From NCBI RefSeq assembly GCF_000718635.1, contig NZ_JOBF01000032.1, forward strand, positions 1-60,133: a DNA stretch of 60,133 nt. The letters are read 5' to 3'. Both the position numbers and the translations under genes were made by a program. Within the stretch, counting starts at the first letter, position 1. Each line of letters starts with the position of its first letter. The notes beneath the pieces are model-generated. The model did not search any database and had not been told where the DNA came from. It worked only from the letters and a program-made list of their open reading frames with translations. Of the stretch, positions 48,275 through 55,172 are shown piece after piece. The stretch is from Streptomyces varsoviensis. GTDB lineage: Bacteria; Actinomycetota; Actinomycetes; Streptomycetales; Streptomycetaceae.

Positions 48275-49281
48275 CACAGCAGCTCCTTGTACGCGTCGTA
48301 GTCGGCGTCTGGTTCGTCGGCGGGTCGGTAGTGGTCGGGGTAGCGCCCGCCCTCGGCCCACACCGGCTCCACGCGCAGGCCCATGCGGACCTGGTCGTAG
48401 GGGATGCCGCCGATGCGGGCGTGCAGCGCGAGGTCGGCGCCGTCGAGCGCGATGTGGGCGTAGACGTAGGGGACTTCGATGTCGAGGTTCTTCGCCTTGA
48501 TGTTGACGACGCAGTACGTGGTGACGGTGCCGCGCGGCCCCACCTCGACCTGTTCGGCCGTCGCGACGCCGCAGGTGGGACAGGCGCCGCGGGGCGGCAC
48601 GTACACCTTGCGGCAGGAGGGGCAGCGCTCGCCGACGGTCTTGTGCTCGGCGAGCGCGGCGAGGTACCGGGTCTGCGCGCGGCCGGGCGAGTAGCGGTAG
48701 TCGAGCCGGGCGGGGGCGACGATGCCGGTGACGAGGTCCGCGAACCGCCCGTCGTGCGGGCGCGCTTCAGCGGCCTGGGCACTGCTGTCACGGCCGTCGT
48801 CCTGGCGGCCTTCCGGGCCGTCGTCCGGGCCGTCGTCCGGTTCGAAGCACGCGATGTCGGTGATGGCCCCGCCGCGCTCGGCGGCCCAGCGGATTCGGAC
48901 CCGCATCCCAGTGTGCACGGCCTCCGGCCCCGGCGCGTCCAGGGCGTGCAGGAGGGCGGTGTCGGCGCCGTCGAGCCGGACGAGCACCCAGGCGAAGGGC
49001 GTGGACAGCGGCTGGTCGCGACGCGGCGCCGGGTTCCAGGCCCAGGTGGTCACGGTCCCGGTGGGCGCGACCTCGACGAGCTCGCCGATCTCCTCGGCGG
49101 TGACCGGGTCGTACTCCACGGGCGGCACGAGCACCCGCCCGTCGCTCGTCCTCACGCCGAGCGGCACGCGTTCCCGCAGCCCGGTGAGGAACGCGCTCTG
49201 CACGGGCCCGAGAGAGCGGGTGAAGGGGAATTCGACGGTGAGCGGCGCACTCAGCGCCTCGGGCGCCGGGGCGGATGACAT
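48274..49281 (-). CDS. DUF35 OB-fold, zinc-ribbon protein, partner of the Ltp enzymes
   Basis: A 335-residue protein. The second half is a DUF35 unit: a rubredoxin-like zinc ribbon with Cys220, Cys223, Cys234 and Cys237 (CPSC and CPTC), followed by an OB fold. The first half seems to be a related, zinc-less OB domain; an acidic linker (DDGPDDGPEGRQDDG) joins them. DUF35 proteins form complexes with thiolase-fold aldolases, as ChsH2 does with Ltp2. ATG 49281 follows GGAG. It is the first gene of the DUF35-Ltp4-Ltp3 unit. Confidence 0.82.
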   Translation of the reverse strand: MSSAPAPEALSAPLTVEFPFTRSLGPVQSAFLTGLRERVPLGVRTSDGRVLVPPVEYDPVTAEEIGELVEVAPTGTVTTWAWNPAPRRDQPLSTPFAWVLVRLDGADTALLHALDAPGPEAVHTGMRVRIRWAAERGGAITDIACFEPDDGPDDGPEGRQDDGRDSSAQAAEARPHDGRFADLVTGIVAPARLDYRYSPGRAQTRYLAALAEHKTVGERCPSCRKVYVPPRGACPTCGVATAEQVEVGPRGTVTTYCVVNIKAKNLDIEVPYVYAHIALDGADLALHARIGGIPYDQVRMGLRVEPVWAEGGRYPDHYRPADEPDADYDAYKELL

Positions 49282-49361
49282 GCGGTGGTCTCCTTCGCGT
49301 AGAACCTGGGCCGTTTCCCTGGCGGGGCGACGGTCACGCGGTGACATACGGGCTTGCGGCC

Positions 49362-49606
49362 GGGTGCGCGCCGCCGACGGGACGGGGCGCAGCGGGACGC
49401 GGCCGGCGGCAGCGCGTCGGCGGCGGGCGTCGCCCGGGGCACCCCGGGTGCGCACTGCCGACGGGCGGGGCGCAGCGGGACGCTGTCGACAGCAGCGCCT
49501 CGGCGGGCGCCGTACGGGGTGCCCGGGCGCGCGCTGCCGACGGGACGGGGCGCAGCGGGATGCGACCGGCAACAGTGCCTCGGCGGCGGGCGCCGTGACA
49601 TGGCGG
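49362..49606. repeat. Three tandem imperfect repeats of about 80 bp
   Basis: Units begin near 49362, 49446 and 49525 (periods 84 and 79 bp). Each opens with GGG(T/C)GCGC and GCCGACGGG and contains GGGGCGCAGCGGGA. They fill most of the 335-bp gap between the DUF35 and EchA19-like genes, i.e. the leader of the DUF35 operon. All frames through them are open, which is a composition effect; I see no gene. Confidence 0.75.
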
Positions 49607-49616
49607 GAGCCGGTCA

Positions 49617-50417
49617 TCAGGCGCGCCGGAAGACGGCCGGGCGTTTCTCGGCGAAGGCGCGGGCGCCTTCCTTGGCGTCGGCGGTGTCGAAGACCGGCCA
49701 GCCGTGCTCCAGTTCGTGGGCGAGCCCGTCGGCCTCCGTCATGGCGGCGGTGTCGTACACCGACGCCTTGACGGCCTCGACGGCCAGCGGCCCATTGGCG
49801 TTGACGGCCTCGGCGATCTCCAGCGCCTTGGCGAGGGCGGTGCCGTCCGGCACGACGTGGCCGATGAGCCCGATCCTGGCGGCCTCGGCGGCGGGGTACG
49901 GGCGTCCGGTGAGCAGCATCTCCAGGGCGTGGGTGCGCGGGATCTGGCGGGCGAGGCGGACCGTGGAGCCGCCGATGGGGAAGAGTCCGCGGCGTACCTC
50001 GTAGAGGCCGAAGGTGGCGCTCTCGCCCGCGACGCGGATGTCCGTGCCCTGAAGGATCTCGGTGCCGCCCGCCACGCAGTGGCCCTCGACGGCGGCGATG
50101 ACGGGCTTGCGCGGCCGGTGGTGCCGGAGCATCGCCTTCCAGTGCAGGTCGGGGTCGGCCTTGAGGCGGTCCCGGTACTGGTCGCCCATGCCGTCGCCGG
50201 CCAGCGCCTTGAGGTCCATGCCGGCACAGAACGCGCCGCCCGCGCCGGTCAGCACGACCGAGCGGATGTCGTCGTCCGCGTCGGCGGCGAGCCAGCCGTC
50301 GTAGAGCCCGACCAGCATCGGCAGCGAGAGCGCGTTCTTCGCCTCCGGCCGGTTCAGGGTCAGTACGAGTGTGGCGCCGACGCGTTCCACGCCGAGGTGT
50401 TCCGTTTCCCCGCCCAT
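49617..50417 (-). CDS. Enoyl-CoA hydratase, EchA19-like
   Basis: A 266-residue crotonase. Oxyanion-hole motifs are GAGGAFCAGMDLKAL and AVEGHCVAGGTEILQGTD. The stretch IRVAGESATFG and the tail DAKEGARAFAEKRP resemble mycobacterial EchA19, which hydrates steroid side-chain enoyl-CoA. ATG 50417 follows GGAGG; the open frame extends upstream into Gly-Pro-Thr repeats that are probably not translated. It diverges from a FadD19-like ligase across a KstR-type box, as echA19 and fadD19 do in mycobacteria. Confidence 0.82.
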   Translation of the reverse strand: MGGETEHLGVERVGATLVLTLNRPEAKNALSLPMLVGLYDGWLAADADDDIRSVVLTGAGGAFCAGMDLKALAGDGMGDQYRDRLKADPDLHWKAMLRHHRPRKPVIAAVEGHCVAGGTEILQGTDIRVAGESATFGLYEVRRGLFPIGGSTVRLARQIPRTHALEMLLTGRPYPAAEAARIGLIGHVVPDGTALAKALEIAEAVNANGPLAVEAVKASVYDTAAMTEADGLAHELEHGWPVFDTADAKEGARAFAEKRPAVFRRA

Positions 50418-50427
50418 GCCACGTCCT

Positions 50428-50522
50428 CCCGGTCCGGTCGGTTCTGTCGGTCCTGCTGGTTCTGTCGGTCCTGTCGGGCCCGGCAGCGCTGTCGGGCCCG
50501 CTCGCCCTGTCGGTCCGCTCGC
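50428..50522. repeat. Low-complexity GGTCCTGT/GTCGG repeats upstream of the EchA19-like gene
   Basis: Degenerate repeats of TCTGTCGGTCCTG run through the leader. On the minus strand they are in frame with the hydratase and would encode collagen-like GPT/GPA triplets, but the strong ribosome site lies after them. Confidence 0.5.
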
Positions 50523-50531
50523 CTCAAGACC

Positions 50532-50545
50532 TAGAACAGGTTGCA
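50532..50545. promoter_or_regulatory. KstR-type operator
   Basis: TAGAACAGGTTGCA fits every fixed position of the KstR consensus TNNAACNNGTTNNA, the sterol-catabolism repressor site of mycobacteria and rhodococci. It lies in the divergent promoter of EchA19- and FadD19-like genes, where KstR would be expected. No kstR gene is in the window. Confidence 0.65.
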
Positions 50546-50573
50546 GCAGCCGGGGGGCGAGTACAAGAGTTAT

Positions 50574-50588
50574 CTGACAGGGAGTCAG
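50574..50588. promoter_or_regulatory. Second inverted repeat in the fadD19/echA19 divergent region
   Basis: CTGAC (50574-50578), AGGGA, GTCAG (50584-50588). It is 29 bp from the KstR-type box and could bind a second regulator. Confidence 0.3.
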
Positions 50589-50699
50589 TTTTCTTCGGCG
50601 CGCGCCCTTCCCACCTGTACGGCCAGGCGCTCTAATGACCGCCAAGCCGCTCGGTCGCCCCGGTCAACCCCGATCTGTCAGCCCCGATCTGGAGGACAC

Positions 50700-52322
50700 G
50701 TGGAGTACAACCTTGCCGACCTCTTCGAATCGATCGTCGACACCGTGCCCGACCGCGAGGCACTGGTCTTCGCCGATCATCCGGGCACCGGGGCCGAACG
50801 GCGGCTGACCTACGCACAGCTCGACGCGGCGGCCAACCGGCTCGCCCACCACCTCCGCGACCGCGGCGTACGGCCCGGCGAACACGTCGGCCTGCACCTC
50901 TACAACGGCGTCGAGTACCTCCAGACGCTCTGGGCCTGCCTGAAGATCCGCGCCGTGCCGGTCAACGTCAACTACCGCTACGTAGAAGAAGAGTTGGCCT
51001 ACCTCTACCGCGACGCGGACCTGGTGGCGCTCGTCTTCGACGGCGAGTTCACCGCGCGCGTCGCGGCGGCGCACCCCCGCGCGGAGCGGCTGCGCCACCT
51101 TATTCGCGTCGGCGCGGCCCCGGACGGCGCGCCGGAGCCCCGTATCACGCCGGTCGGCTTCGCCGAGGCCGAAGCCGAGGGTTCGCCCGAACGCGGCTTC
51201 GGCCCCCGGTCCGCGGACGACCAGATCATCATCTACACCGGCGGCACCACCGGCATGCCCAAGGGCGTGATGTGGCGCCAGGAGGACCTCTTCTTCTCCG
51301 GCCTCGGAGGCGGCGCGCCCACCGACGAACCCGTCAAGCGCCCCGAGGAGTTGGCGGAGCGGGTGGCGGCGGGCGGCGAGGGCCTCGTCTTCTTCCCCGC
51401 GCCGCCGCTCATGCACGGCACCTCCACGCTCACCACCTTCATCGCCTTCGACTTCGGCCAGAAGGTGGTCATCCACCGCAAGTACGTGCCCCACGAGGTG
51501 CTGCGCACCATCGAGAAGGAGAAGGTCACCAGCGTCTCCCTGGTGGGGGACGCCATGCTGCGCCCCCTCGTGGACGCGCTCGGCGGCCCCCTGCGCGGCA
51601 CCGACTGCTCGTCGCTGTTCACCGTCAGCAGTTCGGGGGCGATCCTCTCGGACACCGTACGGGCCCAGTTCCAGGAACTCGTCCCGAACGTGCTGTTGCT
51701 CAACAACTTCGGCTCCTCGGAGTCCGGCTTCAACGGCACCGCCACCGAGGACTCGGGCCCCGACCGGGGGTTCCGGCTCCGCGTCAACGACCGTACGGCC
51801 GTGGTCGACCCGGCCACGCACGAGCCGGTCGCCCCCGGCGAGCCGGGCCGGCTGGCACAGCGCGGCCACGTGCCGCTGGGCTACTACAACGACCCGAAGA
51901 AAACCGCCGAGACGTTCTTCGAGGCGCGCGGCGAACGCTGGGTACTGCTCGGCGACATGGCCACCGTCGACGCGGACGGCGTGGTCACCGTGCTCGGGCG
52001 CGGCTCGCAGTGCATCAACACGGGCGGCGAGAAGGTCTACCCGGAGGAGGTCGAGCAGGCGCTGAAGGCGCATCCGGACGTGTACGACGCGCTGGTCGCG
52101 GGCGTACCGGACGCCCGCTGGGGCAACCGGGTGGCGGCCGTCGTGCAGCCGCGCGAGGGGGCCGGTCCGCTGAGTCCAGAGTCCGTACAGGCCCACTGCC
52201 GCACCCGGCTCGCCGGCTACAAGATCCCCCGCAGCGTGGTCTTCACCGACCACATCCAGCGCTCCCCCAGCGGCAAGGCCGACTACCGCTGGGCCAAGGC
52301 GAAGGCCGCCGAGGCGGGGTGA
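50700..52322 (+). CDS. Steroid-side-chain acyl-CoA synthetase, FadD19-like
   Basis: A 540-residue AMP-dependent ligase. The adenylation loop YTGGTTGMPKGVMWR begins near residue 180. The GGEKVYPEEVE motif and the final lysine in SPSGKADYRWAK are typical. NVNYRYVEEELAYLY and PPLMHGTSTLTTF resemble FadD19, which activates the side chain of C-24 branched sterols. GTG 50700 follows GGAGG. It faces away from the EchA19-like gene, with the KstR-type box between. A generic fatty acyl-CoA ligase remains possible. Confidence 0.83.
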   Translation: MEYNLADLFESIVDTVPDREALVFADHPGTGAERRLTYAQLDAAANRLAHHLRDRGVRPGEHVGLHLYNGVEYLQTLWACLKIRAVPVNVNYRYVEEELAYLYRDADLVALVFDGEFTARVAAAHPRAERLRHLIRVGAAPDGAPEPRITPVGFAEAEAEGSPERGFGPRSADDQIIIYTGGTTGMPKGVMWRQEDLFFSGLGGGAPTDEPVKRPEELAERVAAGGEGLVFFPAPPLMHGTSTLTTFIAFDFGQKVVIHRKYVPHEVLRTIEKEKVTSVSLVGDAMLRPLVDALGGPLRGTDCSSLFTVSSSGAILSDTVRAQFQELVPNVLLLNNFGSSESGFNGTATEDSGPDRGFRLRVNDRTAVVDPATHEPVAPGEPGRLAQRGHVPLGYYNDPKKTAETFFEARGERWVLLGDMATVDADGVVTVLGRGSQCINTGGEKVYPEEVEQALKAHPDVYDALVAGVPDARWGNRVAAVVQPREGAGPLSPESVQAHCRTRLAGYKIPRSVVFTDHIQRSPSGKADYRWAKAKAAEAG

Positions 52323-52401
52323 GGACGCGCGCAAGCGCACCGAAGGCGGAGCCTGCACTGGCACTGACACCAGCATCGGCCCCGGCCCCCGCGCCGCGTG
52401 G

Positions 52402-53142
52402 TCAAGGCCGGTGCTCGCACACCGAGGGCAGCGCGCGGGCGAGGGCGAGGGCGTGCGTCAGGTCCAGGTGGCGGGTCTGCCGGGTGCGCGCGGCGCTCAC
52501 CGCCAGCAGGCCGTCGCAGGTGCGGGCGGCGCGGGCGGGCCGCGCGGCGGCGATGGCCCGTACCAGGTCGTCGTTGAGACGGTTGATCTTCAGCCGGATT
52601 TCGGCGAGGTCGGGGCGCTCGGCCGGTGACGGCGCCGCCGCCGGATCGGCCCGCCACGCGCGGTGCAGGGCTCGTTGCACCACCTTGCTCGCCTCGATCT
52701 GGTCGCGGAAGATCCGTACGGTCGCCTTCGGGTCCGCGCCCCGCTGGGCCGCCTGCCGCGCCACCGCGTCGAGCACCCGCCGCTCGCGCGCGGGATCGTC
52801 GACGGGCCCGCCGCTCCCCCACTTCGCGGCGGCCACGAGGTCCCCGATCGCCAGCCGCCGCGCCGACAGGTCCACGAGCGCCAGCAGCGGGGCGTACGCG
52901 GCGGGCGTGGGGGTGGGTACGGACGCGGGTACGGGCGTGGAGCCGCGTACGGGCGCGGAGGCAGGTACGAGCCGCGGCGCGGGCGCAGACCCGGAGACGG
53001 GTACGGGCGCGGAGACGGGTACGGGCCTGCGTTCGGCGGCGGCTGGGGTGGCGGCCACGCCGCTCGCGACGGCGACCGAGAGGGCGGCGGCGACGGCGGA
53101 GACCGAGGTCAGCGAGCGGCGCGGGTATGGACGCGGTGACAC
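52402..53142 (-). CDS. Secreted chorismate mutase (AroQ-gamma type)
   Basis: A 246-residue exported chorismate mutase resembling the periplasmic enzyme of M. tuberculosis. A signal peptide (SLTSVSAVAAALSVAVASGVAATPAAA) comes first, then a Pro/Val/Ser repeat linker of about 45 residues. The all-helical domain carries the expected Arg, Lys and Asp/Arg line-up (ARRLAIGDLVAAAKWGS, DDPARERRVLD, FRDQIEASKVV). It converts chorismate to prephenate outside the membrane; why is unclear. GTG 53142 follows a run of GAGGAAG repeats. It is convergent with the FadD19-like gene. Confidence 0.88.
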   Translation of the reverse strand: MSPRPYPRRSLTSVSAVAAALSVAVASGVAATPAAAERRPVPVSAPVPVSGSAPAPRLVPASAPVRGSTPVPASVPTPTPAAYAPLLALVDLSARRLAIGDLVAAAKWGSGGPVDDPARERRVLDAVARQAAQRGADPKATVRIFRDQIEASKVVQRALHRAWRADPAAAPSPAERPDLAEIRLKINRLNDDLVRAIAAARPARAARTCDGLLAVSAARTRQTRHLDLTHALALARALPSVCEHRP

Positions 53143-53153
53143 GGGGCGGCCCC

Positions 53154-53200
53154 TTCCTCATCTTCCTCGTCTTCCTCATCTTCCTCGTCTTCCTCATCCT
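53154..53200. repeat. Purine-rich 18-bp tandem repeat before the chorismate mutase start
   Basis: On the minus strand the unit AAGATGAGGAAGACGAGG repeats about 2.5 times, ending 12 bp before the GTG. Every unit contains AGG or GAGGA, so it forms a string of ribosome-site-like sequences. Confidence 0.65.
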
Positions 53201-53348
53201 GGCCGGGCACCCGCGTGAGCCTATGGCGCGACTGGCGCGCATGCTGGGCTTCCACGCCGAGCCATCGGCTCCCGAACCAGTTATCCACAGGCCGCCGCCC
53301 CTCCTTGACGCATGCCGGGGCCTCCTGGTTATTTGATCGGAGACACGG

Positions 53349-53366
53349 CGACCGAATGATCGGTCG
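53349..53366. promoter_or_regulatory. TetR-type palindrome before the paaK-like gene
   Basis: CGACCGAATGATCGGTCG has perfect 7-bp arms around ATGA, 22 bp before the start. TetR-family PaaR-like repressors of phenylacetate genes use sites of this ACCGA/TCGGT form. No regulator gene adjoins. Confidence 0.55.
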
Positions 53367-53387
53367 GTTCGATGGGGCGGTGATGTC

Positions 53388-54686
53388 ATGACGGGTCCGC
53401 GGGACCTCCTCGACGGCGCGGAGCGGATGTCGCGCGAGGAGCTGGAAGCCCTCCAGTTGCGGCGGATGCGCGCGACGCTGCGCCATGCGTACGAGAACGT
53501 CGACTTCTACCGGCGCGCGTTCGACGCGGCGGCGGTGGCGCCCGAGGACTGCGCGTCGCTCGCCGACATCGCGCGCTTCCCCTGCACCGTCAAGGCGGAT
53601 CTCCGGGAGAACTACCCGTTCGGCATGTTCGCCGTCCCCGAGTCCGACATCCGGCGCATCCACGCCTCCAGCGGCACGACGGGACTGCCCACCGTCGTCG
53701 GCTACACGGAGCGCGATCTGGAGACGTGGGCCGAGGTGGTGGCCCGGTCGCTGCGCGCCGCCGGCGCCCGGCCGGGCCACAAGGTCCATGTGGCGTATGG
53801 CTACGGACTGTTCACCGGCGGCCTCGGCGCGCACTACGGCGCCGAGCGGCTCGGCTGCACGGTGATTCCGGCGTCCGGCGGCATGACCGCGCGCCAGGTA
53901 CGGATCATCCAGGACTTCCGCCCCGAGATCATCATGGTGACGCCGTCCTACATGCTCACCCTCCTCGACGAGTTCGAGCGCCAGGGCGTCGATCCGCGCA
54001 GCACGTCCCTCAAGGTCGGCGTCTTCGGGGCCGAGCCGTGGACGGAGGAGATGCGCCGCGAGATCGAGGAGCGGTTCGCCATCGACGCCGTGGACATCTA
54101 CGGCCTCTCGGAGATCATCGGCCCGGGCGTGGCGCAGGAGTGCGCGGCGACCAAGGACGGGCTGCACGTGTGGGAGGACCACTTCTACCCGGAGATCGTC
54201 GACCCCATCACCGGCGAGGCGCTGCCCGAGGGCGCCCACGGCGAGCTGGTCCTGACCTCGCTGACCAAGGAGGCCATGCCGGTCATCCGCTATCGGACCC
54301 GCGATCTCACCCGCCTGCTGCCGGGCACGGCCGCCGCGCCCTTCCGCCGGATGGAGAAGGTCACCGGCCGCAGCGACGACATGATCATCCTGCGCGGGGT
54401 CAACCTCTTCCCCGCCCAGGTCGAGGAGATCGTGCTGCGCACCCCCGGCATCGCGCCGCACTTCCAGCTCCGGCTGACGCGCGAGGGCCGCATGGACCAC
54501 TTGACCGTACGGGCCGAGGCGCGGCCCGGTGCGACGCCCGAGCAGCGGACGGAGGCGATCGGGCTGATCTCCTCCGGCGTGAAGGACGGCATAGGGGTGT
54601 CGGTAGCGGTCGAAATCGTCGACCCGGAGACGCTGGAGCGCTCGGTGGGCAAGTTCAAACGCATCGTGGACGCCAGGCCCTCGTAG
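53388..54686 (+). CDS. paaK: Phenylacetate-CoA ligase (PaaK type)
   Basis: A 432-residue ligase that activates phenylacetate, or a related aryl acid, to its CoA thioester. Visible are the adenylation loop HASSGTTGLPTVVGYT (about 92-107), YGLSEIIGPGVAQEC, RYRTRDLTRLLPG and GRSDDMIILRGVNLFPAQVE. The length is standard. No paa ring-opening genes lie nearby, so the acid could differ, for example a precursor acid for secondary metabolism. ATG 53388 lies 22 bp after the palindrome. Confidence 0.85.
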   Translation: MTGPRDLLDGAERMSREELEALQLRRMRATLRHAYENVDFYRRAFDAAAVAPEDCASLADIARFPCTVKADLRENYPFGMFAVPESDIRRIHASSGTTGLPTVVGYTERDLETWAEVVARSLRAAGARPGHKVHVAYGYGLFTGGLGAHYGAERLGCTVIPASGGMTARQVRIIQDFRPEIIMVTPSYMLTLLDEFERQGVDPRSTSLKVGVFGAEPWTEEMRREIEERFAIDAVDIYGLSEIIGPGVAQECAATKDGLHVWEDHFYPEIVDPITGEALPEGAHGELVLTSLTKEAMPVIRYRTRDLTRLLPGTAAAPFRRMEKVTGRSDDMIILRGVNLFPAQVEEIVLRTPGIAPHFQLRLTREGRMDHLTVRAEARPGATPEQRTEAIGLISSGVKDGIGVSVAVEIVDPETLERSVGKFKRIVDARPS

Positions 54687-54693
54687 GCGGGGA

Positions 54694-54716
54694 GCCGGTG
54701 CCCCGTGCGGGGTGGC
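54694..54716 (+). terminator. Hairpin after paaK
   Basis: CCCC, GTGC, GGGG (54701-54712) with partly paired GCC/GGC flanks, just after the paaK stop. It would separate paaK from the lanthipeptide genes. Confidence 0.4.
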
Positions 54717-54824
54717 TGGAGTGACGCGCGGGTCTTGTAGATGCCCCAGGCACCTGTCACTCTCCACATGTTGGCCGATCTTGTCGGTCAGTACGTGCCA
54801 TCCCGTTCGATATCAGGAGGAACC

Positions 54825-54968
54825 ATGCTCGACCATGACCGTTCCCAGGACATATTCGACTTGGACGTACGCGAGATCGTGGACCCGAACGAGACCACGA
54901 TGCCTGTGGCCATGACCCAGACCGAGGCCGTGACGTGCCCTCAGACGTGTGCGTGGACGTGCGCGTAA
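54825..54968 (+). CDS. lanA: FxLD-family class I lanthipeptide precursor
   Basis: A 47-residue precursor peptide. The leader has the FxLD motif as FDLD at 11-14, followed by VREIVDPNE, the docking type seen with LanB dehydratases. The core carries three TC pairs four residues apart (Thr37-Cys38, Thr41-Cys42, Thr45-Cys46) plus Thr24, 25, 31 and 33; there is no Ser after position 7. Thr33, 37 and 41 are each five residues before Cys38, 42 and 46, so three interlocked methyllanthionine rings can be proposed. AGGAGG precedes ATG 54825 by four bases. The dehydratase and cyclase genes follow. Confidence 0.88.
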   Translation: MLDHDRSQDIFDLDVREIVDPNETTMPVAMTQTEAVTCPQTCAWTCA

Positions 54969-54991
54969 AGCGCTTTTCCTTGTCTGTGAAC

Positions 54992-55020
54992 CGATGAACG
55001 CGTGCATCGATGAACGCGTG
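54992..55020. repeat. Direct repeat between lanA and lanB
   Basis: CGATGAACGCGTG occurs exactly at 54992-55004 and 55008-55020 (16-bp period). The palindrome AAAGCGCTTT overlaps the lanA stop, and a GTTGTCGAT-like tandem lies at about 55123-55152. The 204-bp gap could hold an attenuator or a second promoter. I see no further precursor gene. Confidence 0.45.
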
Positions 55021-55172
55021 AACCCGTGGGCCTGATTACTCAACTGTGACCAGTGGGCCTGGGGTGAACGGGAGGCGGCTGCCTGTGTTACAGCGGGAGT
55101 CGTCTCCTCGTTCGGCCTTGTCGTTGTTGTCGATGTTGTCGATGGTGTCGACCGAACGCCGAAGAGAGCGAC

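Noticed and set aside
46032..48791. A single 919-residue minus-strand frame spanning the thiolase genes
   Set aside because: Only its last 388 residues are the Ltp3-like protein; the rest is the wrong frame of the Ltp4-like and DUF35 genes, whose own frames show clear motifs.
49362..49606. CRISPR array
   Set aside because: Three imperfect 80-bp units with no short repeat/unique spacer pattern and no cas genes.
54994..55035. Mini-gene starting at ATG 54994 as a second precursor peptide
   Set aside because: Thirteen codons, no ribosome site, a single Cys and no leader motif; it is created by the CGATGAACGCGTG repeat.
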